Positions 12,676 to 26,188 of a DNA stretch of 64,000 nucleotides are shown here, in pieces. The stretch lies in the NCBI GenBank assembly GCA_947179485.1, contig OX359249.1, positions 47,505,415-47,569,414 on the forward strand, read 5' to 3'. The stretch comes from Allacma fusca (Eukaryota; Arthropoda; Collembola; Symphypleona; Sminthuridae). The notes under the pieces were generated by a model. It made no database searches. It was given only the letters and a program-made list of their open reading frames with translations, and was not told the origin of the DNA. The first letter of the stretch is position 1. Every line of letters starts with the position of its first letter. A program made the translations under genes and the position numbers.

Positions 12676-15600
12676 TGAATATTATTTGTTCATTCGATTA
12701 TCTCCATTTTGTAAAGTATATATATTTAGTTTGAGTGTTTACCATGCAATTCATGCATGATGTAACAAGTGACAACACTGTGTATTTAACTTGCATGGAA
12801 ATTTTCCCTCTTCACATGTGTGTCACTGTATCTATTTAATTTTTGGTAAATATTTTATTCGTCAGGAAAAGAAACGACGTTTTTCTGTACTTGCAACATT
12901 TGATTTAGTATCCGAAACCTCCTCGTTTAAAGTCAATTGAATCTTTGTGGAATCATCCTGTAGGATGCAGGCACATCCACATCCACCATTAAAATGCTTT
13001 AACATTCTTAAACCAAGGTATTAATTAATCTGTCAATCTTCATTGTTCTGCCTCTTATAAAAAATATAGTAGGAGATACATACATACGGGCACGAGTAAG
13101 TTCACTCTAAATCAGGTGCTAGCACGGGAGGCTATTAGTGAAAGCGTAAAGCCATGGATTTATAGATAGATATATGTATAAGTAAGCATACACATATGTA
13201 TTTGTAGATATCTAAGATATCTATCTATGCACGGATCTATGTATAATATGTATGTACGTATGTAATTGTACGGATGTCCATTATTATAGGACATATCTAT
13301 GGGCATGCAAGTTTGTAATCCCTACTGTGGGTAGGAAGGAATAAATGATGCAGATGGACACGCAAAGTTTATATATCAATATTATTGGCTTTTGTTTCGT
13401 CAGGGTTTGGTGGTATCTACTGTCCGTCAGGGGAGAAAAAAAAAGTAATCATTGTCTCAACACGTTGGCTCTGTGGTGGCTGTCTGACATTTAATGTAAA
13501 ATGAATTTTCTGGTTTATTGTCTACATATAGGTAGGTACATGCATGAGGAGCATCCCTGTGTGTGTGTGTGAGTTTGTGTGTAGCATTCCTCATGAGGTT
13601 AAATGAAGAGCAACTAAAATCCTATGTTATAACTAAGTCTGTGTGGGAAGGCTATTTCTACCTGTTATGATTATGTATTATTACTGGGCATTGTAAAAGG
13701 TGTCCTTTCACAGTCTTCCACCTTCCTCCAACATTTATAATACTAGCGTCATTTTTGAGAGTGTATGTAGACGTCTTCCAGAATATGTGGCCTGAGTCGG
13801 AGAGCCTATACACTCTCGGAGTATAATATATTATGTACGGATAAGTTTGGGAGGGTGTCCCAATACAGCCGTGCATTTTAAGCTAATGATGGGTCCTACA
13901 CAAGCTGCTGGTTATCCTTGTGTATGTACTTATACAGTAGGTAGATACTTGCTTGCTTCATACCTGGACTCAATATAGGTTGTGTGGACACAGATCAGAT
14001 GAATGTTCCCGTGACTCCTACTTCTACTTCTACCACTGTACTTACTACGAGTGTATCCTTTACCTAGTGATACCTTACCTAGAACTTTCCCTTCCCTATC
14101 CTTCCCTACTAGATATTGTTCCCAGAGCCTGCATTGAGCTAAGTTTTGACGTAGGGTAGTCCTATATAGTACTTAATGTCTCCTTTTATAATTTTTGCTG
14201 AACCCCAAGATGTTGTTGTGTGAGAGTTGGGGGTGTTATGTAAGGTAGGGAAAATGCCCATATAGACTTGAAACTTTTCTCACAATCAGTGACGGAGACT
14301 AGGCTTTGCTCCTTCTGAGCCCACAAATGTGATAAGAAATCTAGCTGGAGGCAGTAAGAGTTTCCGGCTTATCATCCTCCTTATCCTCACACACTACATC
14401 TGGGAAATATACATTGGCAGAGACAATCCTGTGGATGTGTGTAACTACAACTACATGTGTACATAATTATGTATGTATGGGTCTACTCTAACGCCTTTAA
14501 TTGTTAGCCCAGACAATGAGTTTTATCCTATTAGGGAAATCGCTCCCACAAGTAAGGAACCAAGTTGAAGGAGATTTTCAACTATTTGTATTTCATAATA
14601 AATTAATCCGAAATTTATTTCACTTGACATATTGTCCAATTATTTTTTAATTCTTTATCTTACTATATGGAAATTTTATTTCCTCTGTCTGAATGTTTTG
14701 CTCGGAAATTTGATATAATTACTATGGATTTTGTCAGGATTATTCTTTCCATTGATTTTTATTACATAGGGTCCATGGGTTTGATTTATAAATTGTCCTT
14801 GGACTCAAAATGGAAGTGGCTGATTCTGGAGAGGATTAAGGAGATAGTGGATGGGTTGGGGAAGTTTAAAACATGTCAGGTTCAAGTCTGAGCTCACTCA
14901 AGGCATACGAGAATTCAAATAAGACCAATTTTTTTTTATTGAAACCGAAGAACTATATAGTGACAATAAAGAATGTAGGAGCTTTTCCAGATAAACAAGT
15001 GCGGAGACAGGGGAAAAATTGAAAAGAGGGAAGTAATACGTGAGCGAATTATATGTTCGGCGGCGTGTAGGAACGTTTCCCCGTTGATATTTTTTTCTTC
15101 TTCTTCTTCTTCCTCTTCTTTTGGTCCAAAAAATAGTCCCAACTTACTTGTCTATACATGCATGAAGGAGGATTCAAATAGAGAAGGCATTAGTATATAG
15201 GAAATGATCATTTCGTTCCTATTGTGTCACATTTCGTTCCTGGAATGGTTTAGATGAATCCCCTTGTACACACTTTGGCATGCACTGGCAAATCGGGAGC
15301 ATCCATTATAGTTTGAAAAATACAGGGAAATCCATGATACAAAGCCCCGGCACCCTTTCCATTAGTGCCGTAGTCCTTCCAGCAGTGGTGAGGAATAGAT
15401 CATACGGATATGTATATCTGTCTGTAGACTTCCCCCCATTATTTTCATGGAGCTCTGAAAATAGAATTTCGTGTCGGGACAGTTGAGCTGTCCTTTCTGT
15501 AAAAGATTGGAAAATTAAAGAGGACAATATATTGATTGACTTATACAGAGAGTTATACAGAGCTTTTATGCAAATGAAGACTCAGCATTTGCATCGGACA

Positions 15601-17079
15601 CGTAGTCAATTCCCATAGACGTAGAGTTATATAAAATTCCATATTGCTCAATTTAGTTTCTCAAATTCCAGTATCTATCCTTCCTTGGCTGGGTTGGCTC
15701 TTGGCTCTTTGGAAACCTCAGGGCTTTTTTGTCTCGATTTTTTTCCGATGACTCCTTACCTTATAAATACTAATGGAATCCTTCGTATGTCATTTGAATT
15801 ACGTAATTATGTACATTTATTTGTATGGTATGGTGTATGAAATGACTTGGAAGGGATATACGTACATATGTATGTACGTGTACTTGACGCTAGTTGGTAC
15901 GAGCTTCTAACTTATCTAATTGACTTATTACTTCTTTATTGAATTTTCTGTAATAATAATAATTATTATTTTAGATATGTACATATCTTATCAACTCAAA
16001 ACTGAACAAATAGTTTTTAATTGCACTTTGATACTCCTTCATTTTCGGAATAATATTTTTGCTTGGAAGAAACTAATTAACATTCCTGTCCAGCTCTCCC
16101 TTATTGTATTAAACTTTCAATTAGTTTGTGAGAACATTGTAAATGGTGGAAGGGTCTATGGGATCTCCTATGCATGGGAATATTGTGATGGAATATTTTG
16201 TAAATAAGTTTCAACAAAGGAAAAACAAAGTCGTGTAGAGCTGTGGAAAATACTTGTTGTTTTCCGTGGAGTTAGACTCCAATCGAAAGTTCTATCCATA
16301 AAAATTCCAAAGGTACAGTAGTAGTGTTTCCGTTTGAGGCTCCTGAATGGATACACGATTAAATATGTATGTATATCTATACGACAGGAGAGGCTAAAGT
16401 GTCGTTGGATGAAGTGAGGCTTAAAGTGAGAGTACAGCCCTTTGATCCTGTTGAAATACTACAGGACATATGGGAGTATTTTTTGTATTTTTTATTTTTT
16501 TTGTGGATATGTATGGACTACACATTAGAATAAGTTGATTTAATACCGTAATTGCGTTGGATCCGGAAGGCTGTTTTTTTTTATAAATCTTTCCGATTGA
16601 ATGCAAGTGTAATTAAATGTCATTTAGTATTTATATTTATAGCTCTCCGCCCGCATGTACATGTATCCCTGTATGTATAAGTATGGACCTATATCCACCT
16701 ATTTTTATTTTTACTTTGGCAGTTTTCTTTCCTCCAGTCCCCGTTGAAAGTAATTGAATTGGATTCACTACTCCCGTGTGTCGGCTCCAACTTAGTGTAA
16801 TATAAAATCATATGTATTTTTGTGTATAAGTGTGTGTAATGTGGGTGGGAAGCACGCAGGGGTTACAAACTTTGACTTTCTTGGAACTTTCCTGGCTTAT
16901 GGGGATATATGTATGTATTTATATACTTTAGATCTCCTCCCATTCCCCATGATTTCAGAGGATTTCTCCATTTTTTTTTTACCTTGTAGCAATATGTAAA
17001 GTTTAATTTGCTGTGTCATTCGAGCTTTTAAGTACATTTCCTGGAATTGTACTGGAAGTCTAATGTGTGCTAGATATAT

Positions 17080-17102
17080 GCATATATATATATATATATA
17101 CA
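17080..17102. repeat. (TA)n microsatellite
   Basis: TA run of about 20 bases inside a longer ATATGTA-rich stretch spanning roughly 17075-17140. Confidence 0.9.
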
Positions 17103-19217
17103 TATGTATATATATACATATGTGGATATGTATATCTATAAATACTCTCAGAGGAAAATATCAGAGGGACACACACAGACACAGACACATACACCCACTT
17201 GGAACCATCCGCTACACTTTGAGATTTGTGACTCGTTTGAAAATCAATAAATCTTGTTTTTCCGTTTGTGTTGCTGTATCCAGATACAGAACACACACGT
17301 TTCGTCTTCCTCCTTTTTGCGGGAATTCAACTACTGTATCTATGTATAAATACATGAACATTTGAGCTCAAATGCATATCTTCCGACTGCTGAAAGTAAG
17401 TTCGCGTGTTGATTATTTCAGAGGATGTATATCAACTTACAGTCAATAAAACATTCACTGTGGTGGAAAGGTTTTTTTTTTGTGGGTTGTGCTGCTGATG
17501 TCAATTTTGATTAATTTACCACGATCCTTCGGGGAAAATTAAGGAGACTTTTGGTTCCGTATTAGAGAAAATTTGATTCGGTACAGTGAAAGTCGATAAA
17601 CACTTACTGTTTAATTAAGTTTCCTAAGATTTGACATTTCAGTAGTAATTACTTATAATTTGATATCCCACGAATTCATCTTATTTGTATGGAGGCTTCT
17701 GAAGGAAGAGCCTGCTTGTGAGCATGCTGGGAATGTCTGGCAGTATTAATGATGTAATTTGTAATTATTAAAGCTCGTCGTATGACTAATGACTCAACTG
17801 GAAATTAATACATTCTGTGAATGATCATCCTCAATTCTCCCTTCAGCAATTATCCCCCAAGAGTCTCCAAACCAATTTTTATTTGTCTCTCTCTCCCTCT
17901 GTCTCTCTCATGTAGAGGAGGAGTACGGAATTAAAATTCCTCCTCTTTTCTCCCTTATTAAATTCTTATGTATCTCGGGTTTCCACTGTAACGAATCCAC
18001 GGAGTGGGGCACGCTTGTTATTTCCTACCGTCTCATCCTGAGCAATATCCTTTTTCAAACTCCCTGTAAATTAATTATTATTTTGTATCATTATTTGTGT
18101 TTTGACTCTCCCTGGGATCAGGAGGATTGGGTTTCATATGACTTCAAAGTATTCCTTATATCAGCATATCTCTGCATTACCTTGAGCTTACATAATTATG
18201 TGTAAACAAAAATCTCCCTTACATGATTCTCTTACTCTGTTTGGAATAACTGTACCTAGTAATAATAATAATTATTATCTTTCTCGTATCTGTCTGCCCC
18301 CGGAGTTTGAGGAATCTACGGTACAGTCAAAATGAGCATGCACATAACGGAGTATGTAATGATTACAGGAAATATGATCAATCTTTTGAAATTAGCTTGA
18401 AGGACATACATATTTGTAAAAATACCGTATTTATGAATCGTGCCAAAACAGATAAACAATGGCTGATTTAATTTAGTAAAACAAATTAAAAGTTATGAAC
18501 TTATCCGTAATATGACATCCTTGACAGACTATCAGTCTCTGGTGCCCCGCCTTATAAAGTTAAAGACAGATCTTCTTTTTTGGTGTGCTTTTTGTGTAAT
18601 TTGGCAGGGGTAATGAGGATACTGGGAGACATATGTACATAAATCCATGAGGAATTCTATTAGATGAGTGTATGCATAGAGATATATAAGTGTAGATAAT
18701 TGTATATTGATACAGGATGGGATTTTCTTTTTAGCGTGAGTTGTATTATTGTTGTAAAGCGGGGAAATTTGTATCTTTTGAGTGCTTGGTTGGATAAAAT
18801 GTGCTAGTTTCTTTGACGTAATCCTCCGGTTAGTTACGTGTGCATGAAGCGGAAATGATATTGTGATACTCCTTCCAATTGGATTGTAAGTTCTGAGAAC
18901 ATGACATTAGGTGCATGTACATGCATTGTATATGTATACGGCTAGATATACCTATAGGTCAAGATAATATTTGTCCATCTGTGTTTGTTCAAGAGTGTGT
19001 GTGTGTGTGTTTATGTCATTGGAAGGATAGCTATAGGTATTGTTGTGTGTTTGTGTCTGTGTGAAAGTGTGTGTATGTGCAAAAAGGGAAAAAATGAAAT
19101 GATGCTCCTACACTTACCTTTTATTTGGTTGACGAACTCTGACTTTCAATAGTACTGACTTGGGACGTTTCAAATGCTGGGTTATTAGGTTAAAAAAAAG
19201 TAATACTCTTCTTCTGT

Positions 19218-19218
19218 T

Positions 19219-19250
<32 letters not shown>
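19218..19250. repeat. (CT)n microsatellite
   Basis: CT run interrupted once by TTT, about 33 bases. Confidence 0.9.
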
Positions 19251-22200
19251 ACAGTCTGTTGTCACATTCACCTTAATCGATAATGTGAGCCTTGTTTCGT
19301 TGGCTTATACTAGGACGTTTTTGGCAGAAACTTACAGTGGATGACGACAAGGGAGGAAATAAAGGAAAATGACAAAGCGATCAAATGATTTTCCATTGCA
19401 GACTCTAGAGAATAGATTTCTTTTTACAACTTGCATTTCCCCTATATCCTTGTGTATATTTGTAGGATGATGTGCAGTAGGGGTGTAGTAAGTCCTACTT
19501 TTGATTTTAGGCTTGTTGGAGTTGAGTTGAATGTCAGGTTGGATGCATACGTGTCTTCCTTCGTTTCATCTCATCTCTCTCTCTCTTTCTTTCTTCATAT
19601 CTCTGTCTTTAGGCTCATTTCTGGTTTTTAAATCTCCATGGAGTTTTAAAGCCCATGGTTTGTTTACAAATGTTTTCCCCGTCACTTATGTAGGAAAGCA
19701 TTAAAAAATAACTAGGGTTTGGACATGTTCGAACCCGGATATAATCTTAATCGATTTTCAACTCTTATGAAATGGAAACGTCAGTTCCAGGAGTTCACTC
19801 CAACCTCATTTCATTGGCTATGATCAATTTTGTCCTTACTCCGACAGAATTGAATTTTTGTACATCCATGTTTCCTAATCAGGGACTGTAATAGGAAGTA
19901 AATAATTATCCTCATGTCTAACTCTATTAAGTGTAGTGTGTGGGGAATGGTTACAAATCATGGGGTATACATACTATATACATATGTACACATATCTAAC
20001 CAAGGCCAAGGGAACGGAGAAATATCCTATGTTTGACTATGGATATTGTGCATGTACACCCACTCGGGATTGACGTTTGAGTTTATTTTATCAGCCATCC
20101 TTTCGTCGATAACATCTTTTATTACTTTTCGGTTACTTACAGAGAATTTAAAAGAAGGGAGGAATGGTAGGAATATGCACCAATCCTGTTTTTTTTTCAA
20201 TTTTCTTTTCTTTAGATGTTTCGATTGCTTTGTTCCACGTCTGTGTATATTTTATGTTGACACAGGATTTATCTTCTCTCTTGCGCTGCCTCGCAGATTA
20301 CCTCCCTTTCTACTTTGTAAACATTTGATTTTAGTGGTCTTTAAAGCGACGAGTATTTATGGATTTGAAAGCCTCCTTCCTCCACTGACACAGCATTCTC
20401 TGAGACGAAATGGGTGACTTGTTGTGGTGGGAGAACTCTCTGTGTCTGGTTGGAAAAGAGTCTCTAAAATATTAGAACTCCATTCAGATTTAGAGTCCTG
20501 AATAATAAGGGCTTTTGGGTAGAATTTTAATTAATTTTAATGGGGGAAACTATTCACAAGTTCTTGTGGATGCGGGATATAGGAGTTGACGACTTCATAA
20601 AAAAAAAAGGTATGAATCTGTGGACGATCAAGCTCCTCGTAAAGTTGACATGGAAAGAAAAAGTTTTAGACATTAAAAAGGTTTAAAAGCTCGTTAGAGT
20701 AATTGATTTGTAAGAAAAATGTGGAAAACTTCGTTGAGGGATAGTCTCCAACGATAACAGTCTGAAAATATCAATAAATTTAATTTAATTCTTCCCATGC
20801 ACACAGCTCAGTCAGTCATGGTTTGCCCATAATAAAGTCCATTCGCACATCCACGTATCTATTATACATATAATTAGATACATATAAGTACATACATAGC
20901 TACGCCAGGCCGATTTTTTAAAGTGAAGCTAACTAAGAGGAAATAATAAATGTAATTATGCATCTTCTTATATTTAATGTCACACATATGTATACGATTA
21001 TTTTATTACATTCATAAGACAAGAGGGAGTCGGAGAGGTAAAAACCCCTGGCTTGACTTTAAATACTCAATAATAATTTTGCAGTTATCCTAAATCCAGT
21101 TTTCTGATTACACACGTATGTAGGTATGTATATTATGCCATGGGCATTTAACTGTACATATCTATTACTTGCAGGGTGTTTGTCCCAATAGTATTATAAA
21201 AGGTTTTATTCATTTAGTGAAGTACATAGTACAGTGTAGTCATAGAGTTAGAGTTTCACTTGTATTTCATTTAGTATCAGACAGCAGTGAAGGTTATTAT
21301 TGCCTTCATTAGATCTGGAAAATAAAGCTGATGTTGCAAAAACTGTCAGGGAACTATGCACTGGATTTTGTTTATGTGCCCTCATATTTTTAATATAGGA
21401 GTTATATTTAGGGAGGAGGAGGAATACATTTTTTTATTAACGCTCCTCTTCAGTTATGGCTACAGCTCGGTATTTCCAGACTTCCAGAGATATAAGAGAA
21501 TTTCTTAAAGTGATAATTTTGAACTTACGGTAAAATCCGAGTGTTTTTGATGCATGCGCATTGTAATTTTTTTTATTTTGTACAGCTCAAGTGTTGGTCT
21601 TGAAATGATCAAGCATTTTTCCTTGGAATATGTTCGCAAGTTTAAAAAAATCATATAAAAAAGATTAAAAAAAAAAGAGTAAACATTATGAGGCATATTA
21701 AGTTAAAATGGTGGAATGTGCTACTGCAGAATTAATTACGTCAATAGAGAGACTTCCTTCATGAATTATTCTCTTTTTTTTTGTATTATTCCCTGCGCTC
21801 TGCCACGGAACTTTGTCTCGCCATGGCATGGTTCAGATCTTCAATTATTAATTATATGCAGGAAGATGGGAAGCATGCTTATATGTAAGCAATTGCTCCT
21901 TACTTCAATAAATAGTATTTTGGAAGCTTAATTCACATACTGGTTTTAACTATATGAAGTATCTACCCATAGAGTGGATTTAAATTCACATGCAGTTTAA
22001 TTGAAAATGCTTTTGAAAGGAAGTTTTTTCCCTATGTAACTACAGAATGTAGTAACCCACATGTAATCATAATTATCTGTAGAAACTTTCTTCAGAAATT
22101 TCCGTGACAAAGTAGGAAGAAATATTGTGTTGACAAGATTGACAGTACTCATTTTGAATCGCATATTTTCATGATGGGGAAGAATTAAGTAGTTAAAATC

Positions 22201-22787
22201 AATAGCCCTACATTATGCACATGGTCTGTGGGGATGACTTATAGGGGTGCATGTTTCTGATGGGAAGAATTGATTACATCTAAGCACGGATTAAATTTTA
22301 AATTGTGGGCATGCATCCGTTTCTTTTAGAGTACATCCTCTCCTCTATTTTTAGCCCCTTTCCCTGGAATATGTTTTCGAATCATGAGGAAAATCCTGGG
22401 AGGAAAGGTCATACTATTTTTATGTACTATAGTTTCGTAATCTCTGCTCAAAAATAGTGAGAATTCCAGGAAATAAAAATATGTTTGACACCAGTGCGTG
22501 TCTACTTCGTAAACCCACCTCGGGAATTATTACAAATATTACAGTCTTATAGTTAGTTACAAGTGTAATACTTATATTTATGGGTGTTCATTTGTAGGTA
22601 CACATATAAATATATCTATAGATGTGTCTTGTATTTATTCATCCAAGCATATTCCCGTCTTCATGTTCCTTACTCCGGACTGGATTTGAGAGGAGGGAAA
22701 TGTGAGCACGGAAATGAAAATATGATGGGACAATAAAACCAGTTTTGTGACTTATTACTCAGTAATAGGTATTGATTTGAGGGAGCC

Positions 22788-22802
22788 TCTCTCTCTCTCT
22801 CT
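22788..22802. repeat. Short (CT)n microsatellite
   Basis: CT run of about 15 bases; the last of the same-orientation CT tracts. Confidence 0.85.
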
Positions 22803-23585
22803 CCTCAGTGATATATTGATTCGAGCAAATAGTTTAGCTAATGATGAATTATTTTCTATAAATATTTTTGTACACACTACTACTCACTGCAACTGGGCTG
22901 GAGTCAATAATTCATTAAGTTTTGACCCAGGATTCAAAATAGGAGTTATGAGGGGTGCTAGTGGAGCGTCGTTGATCTTAAAATGTAAACAAAGTGTCAT
23001 GCAGGTAGGAATTTTCCGAATAAGCAATTTTCTTTTGTGAGCAACGTATAGTTTGATTTGAGGTTTCTACCCACTCTAGAGCTTCCACTATATACTATAA
23101 TCGCTTTAAGTATCGATCCACCGTGCAATTTTTTTTTTTGTTGCTTGGATTGTCGTTTGTAGGATTGAAAAATAGCATGATTTCTAGAGACTGGATATTT
23201 CCTCCACATTCTCTCCAGTCAAGTGCTAGCTATAGCTTACCTGGTCTGGAATAATTCTAGTACATAACTTAACGGTGCAGTAGGGAAAAGTATGAGGCAA
23301 AAGGGACTACGCTCTACACACACGCGCGCATTTTACACTATAAAGAATACAGAAGGCTACTAAAACTGGAAAAGTAGGAGTGAAATCACGTGTGTCAAAC
23401 ATTCCGTTTCAAATCATGTAATAATACTCCTATGCACATTACTGATGTGAACGCACCCGTAAGTTGATAGGGGCTATACCTGACATTAGAAGACCTGTCA
23501 TTCTTATATATGGCTGTTGTTCCTATCCCTAGTAGTGTCGGGGATTAGTGTGTGTATTAGGCTCAGTGCTATAAGCGAAAAAGGG

Positions 23586-23602
23586 GTGTGTGTGTGTGTG
23601 TG
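23586..23602. repeat. Short (GT)n microsatellite
   Basis: GT run of about 17 bases beside the possible minus-strand coding segment at 23751-24014. Confidence 0.85.
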
Positions 23603-23750
23603 TATGGAGGCATGTTGGGTATCCATATGAAATGTATGGAGTGAAAGTGTAGCACTTAGGACCAGTTAGGAACTTACGCATCCTATTTTTTTTTTCTCCC
23701 TTCATTCTATTGACTCTGACTGAGAGAAGAGAAACAGTAGTGTGCCGTAC

Positions 23751-24014
23751 TAGAAATGAGGAGGAAGGAAGCGGTCCATTCTGTATAATATTATCCAGGA
23801 TATCATATTCAAGTAGGCACGGAACTTCTACCATGTCATTTAGGTTTGCACATAATTTCCTCGTAAGTTTTAGGCGTCGCAGTAAATCTTCCTTTCTCCT
23901 TTCGGACCACAGCTCGGAAAACATGAAATCCACCGTATTTTTGTGCCCTTTGAGCTTCACTTCCTTCAGGCACCATCGAACCTCCGGAAAAGTTAGGGGA
24001 ACAAAAATGGCTAT
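23751..24014 (-). CDS. Possible unrecognised coding exon
   Basis: An open minus-strand segment of 88 codons reads like real protein. It is rich in Lys, Arg, Glu and Leu, predicted helical, and includes the stretches ELWSERRKEDLLRRLKL and LLEYDILDNIIQNG. It is bounded upstream on the minus strand by a TTAG acceptor-like site at 24015-24018, directly after an in-frame stop. A GTACGG donor-like site follows at 23750; a better GTAAGT donor at 23677 would extend it to 23678. GC content is visibly above the surroundings. I do not recognise the family, and no partner exon on the same strand is evident. It would lie antisense within the presumed long intron of the ARID5-like gene. The + strand frame over the same bases is serine-rich and looks like its shadow. 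It could be an internal exon of a nested gene, a remnant of a retrocopy, or chance. Confidence 0.35.
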
Positions 24015-24410
24015 CTAATTTTCTGAACGATTCTTCTAAAGCTGACTTTATTTATATCTCCTGTACTGGTATGACTACTATATAGATATGGATATAGGAC
24101 ATGAGAGCAGGACTATAGGCTCACTTCATTCTCAAGCACGTAATGACATCTCAGGAACGAATTGCTTGTATTCAGCAGTTTATAGCCATTTTGTCAACAA
24201 CGCTATTATTGATGTGCGTTTTTTAGGGTTTTTCGAAAGGATTTCAAGGGAAATTTGCGAGAATTTTATAGCAATTCTGGAAAAGTGATGGGACAATTAT
24301 GTGGATCGTCGTCCCACCTGAGCCCTCCATCCCAGACAGTCTCCTTTATTATTTCCCAAGAATGTAGAAATTAAAATTGTAATACAGGGATATAGTTATT
24401 ATAATTGCAG

Positions 24411-24540
24411 AGGAGTTCCGAAAATTTACGACAAAAGTTACGCAAAATCCTGATGTTGGAAGATAAAATCCCAAACTTTTCAGATCCCATTAAAAAATTG
24501 GTTGGGAAATTGCTCAAGAGAAATCTCATTACATTTTGGT
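24411..24540 (+). CDS. Possible unrecognised coding exon
   Basis: After an acceptor-like TTGCAG at 24405-24410, the + strand is open for about 43 codons. It encodes a charged, amphipathic segment (for example LRQKLRKILMLEDKIPNFSD) before GTGTGT donor-like sequence. No homology is recognised. The frame then runs into a poly-T tract, so a real exon would have to end near 24540. It does not match the expected missing N-terminal exon of ARID5 proteins, which should carry the FFFVR-like and LQLLWE-like motifs. Confidence 0.2.
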
Positions 24541-24676
24541 GTGTATGTTTTTTTTTTTTTTTTGACATTGAATCATTTTTCTATAGACTTCAGCACTTTT
24601 CCTCTCTGATTGTGTTCTACATAGGTTTTGTGTCTCCTCATTATTTCCCGAAGAAAGTTCACGTTGAGTGTACCTA

Positions 24677-24704
24677 AGAGAGAGAGAGAGAGGTGTGTGT
24701 GTGT
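24677..24704. repeat. Compound (GA)n-(GT)n microsatellite
   Basis: A GA run passes directly into a GT run. Confidence 0.9.
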
Positions 24705-26157
24705 GCGTGTGAGGGTATGTGTGGAGATATAAAGTAAGAAAGCAAAGGAAATCGATCGAACAAAACTTTCCCACTGACACTTGGATTTATTTGCTTTCCA
24801 ATATGAGCCTTGTCAATTTAGCGTACATATGAAGGGAGCACATGCTAATAAATAATAATTATTTGTGAGGATGGGACTATGGGGAAGGAAATTAGTACAT
24901 ATTTTATGAGTAGCTCAGAACAGTAATCTTCATCGTATTAAAGGATAAGAAATTCTATTTATAGTAGTCACAGAGAGACTAAAGTTGTTACAAGAGTGGA
25001 GTAACAGGAATTAATAATAAAAAGTATTCCACAAAGTTCCCGAACAAACGAGCGGAAAGGAATCCGGCGACGAAATCCCCCTGAGTATAAGTCCATAGTC
25101 ACCTATATACATATGTAGATACATACATACGTAATCTCATATAACATTTTGTAAAGATCTGATAAGGATATTTTTTAAATACCGAAATGAGTTAAGCTTG
25201 GATTTTGGATGTTTTACATCTATTTGGTCTTCAATTATTTGAACTCAGCTTAATTACCACCATAGAGGGTGAGATAATTTTAGAATGTAACACAAACTCC
25301 AATCAAAAGGTAGCTTGGGAGTACTATGATAAAAAAATAAAATTTGAAAGTTTCACTTGTGAAGGGAATCAAACTTGTATGAACTTTGACCTCTTGTTGA
25401 TATTGGAATTATTATTATTCTGTGACCATCTTCAATCCTTACTCTCCTTTTTGGAAGTCAAATAGCATTAGGAAAATATACTGGGAATGCAGATAGGAGA
25501 TGAATAGATATTTTCCTTGCCCCATTGCTTTGTATGTACCATTAACCTTTTGGCATGACAGTTTTCGACGCGCCCAAGATTTGTAATGAACATAGAAGCA
25601 GGTTACATGGAATGAACCTCTATATGCCCATACCCTTCCCTCTCCACACTATGCATCATATCATCCCGACTTTTATCCAAGCAGAATAATTTGGTGGAAT
25701 ATTTACAAAGCTAATGAATGGGAACTACTGCAAAATCCAGAATTTTATTACAATGCACAATACTGATAGTGTTATTTTGTAGGTTTGAGTCTCTGTCCGT
25801 GGGTGGGGATTTTTGGGGTCTGTAAGGGAACAAGCTGTTGACAATTCTCTTTAAAAATATTGATTTTTTTTTGGCAACTCACAAATTTCCCTTAGTATCA
25901 GCTGTTATCAGAGATATTCAGGGGTATTGAAAATACAGTTTTTAAAAATAATAGCACCGCCGTTGAAAGACCCCGGAATTTTTGCAATCTGAATATTTCC
26001 TGACACGTATCTACGTATATACGTATCTATATAGTATGAATGTCAAAGTAATTCAGCTCAGTCTTGTCAACATTTGATGTATTATTATTTTCTCTGGGAT
26101 CAAGTTAAATAAAGCTGTATTTCCCAATTCTAAGCTGTGAATCTTCAACTTTGTCCT

Positions 26158-26158
<1 letters not shown>

Positions 26159-26185
<27 letters not shown>
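26159..26185. repeat. (GT)n microsatellite
   Basis: GT run of about 27 bases. It is the last substantial dinucleotide tract before the coding half of the window; beyond it only a short GT run near 40178-40190 is evident. Confidence 0.95.

Positions 26186-26188
<3 letters not shown>

Noticed and set aside
19710-19745. tRNA T-arm-like sequence (GTTCGAACCC)
   Set aside because: No acceptor, D or anticodon arms can be built around it.
23710-24018. 102-codon + strand frame
   Set aside because: Serine/arginine-rich composition typical of the shadow of the better minus-strand frame over the same bases.
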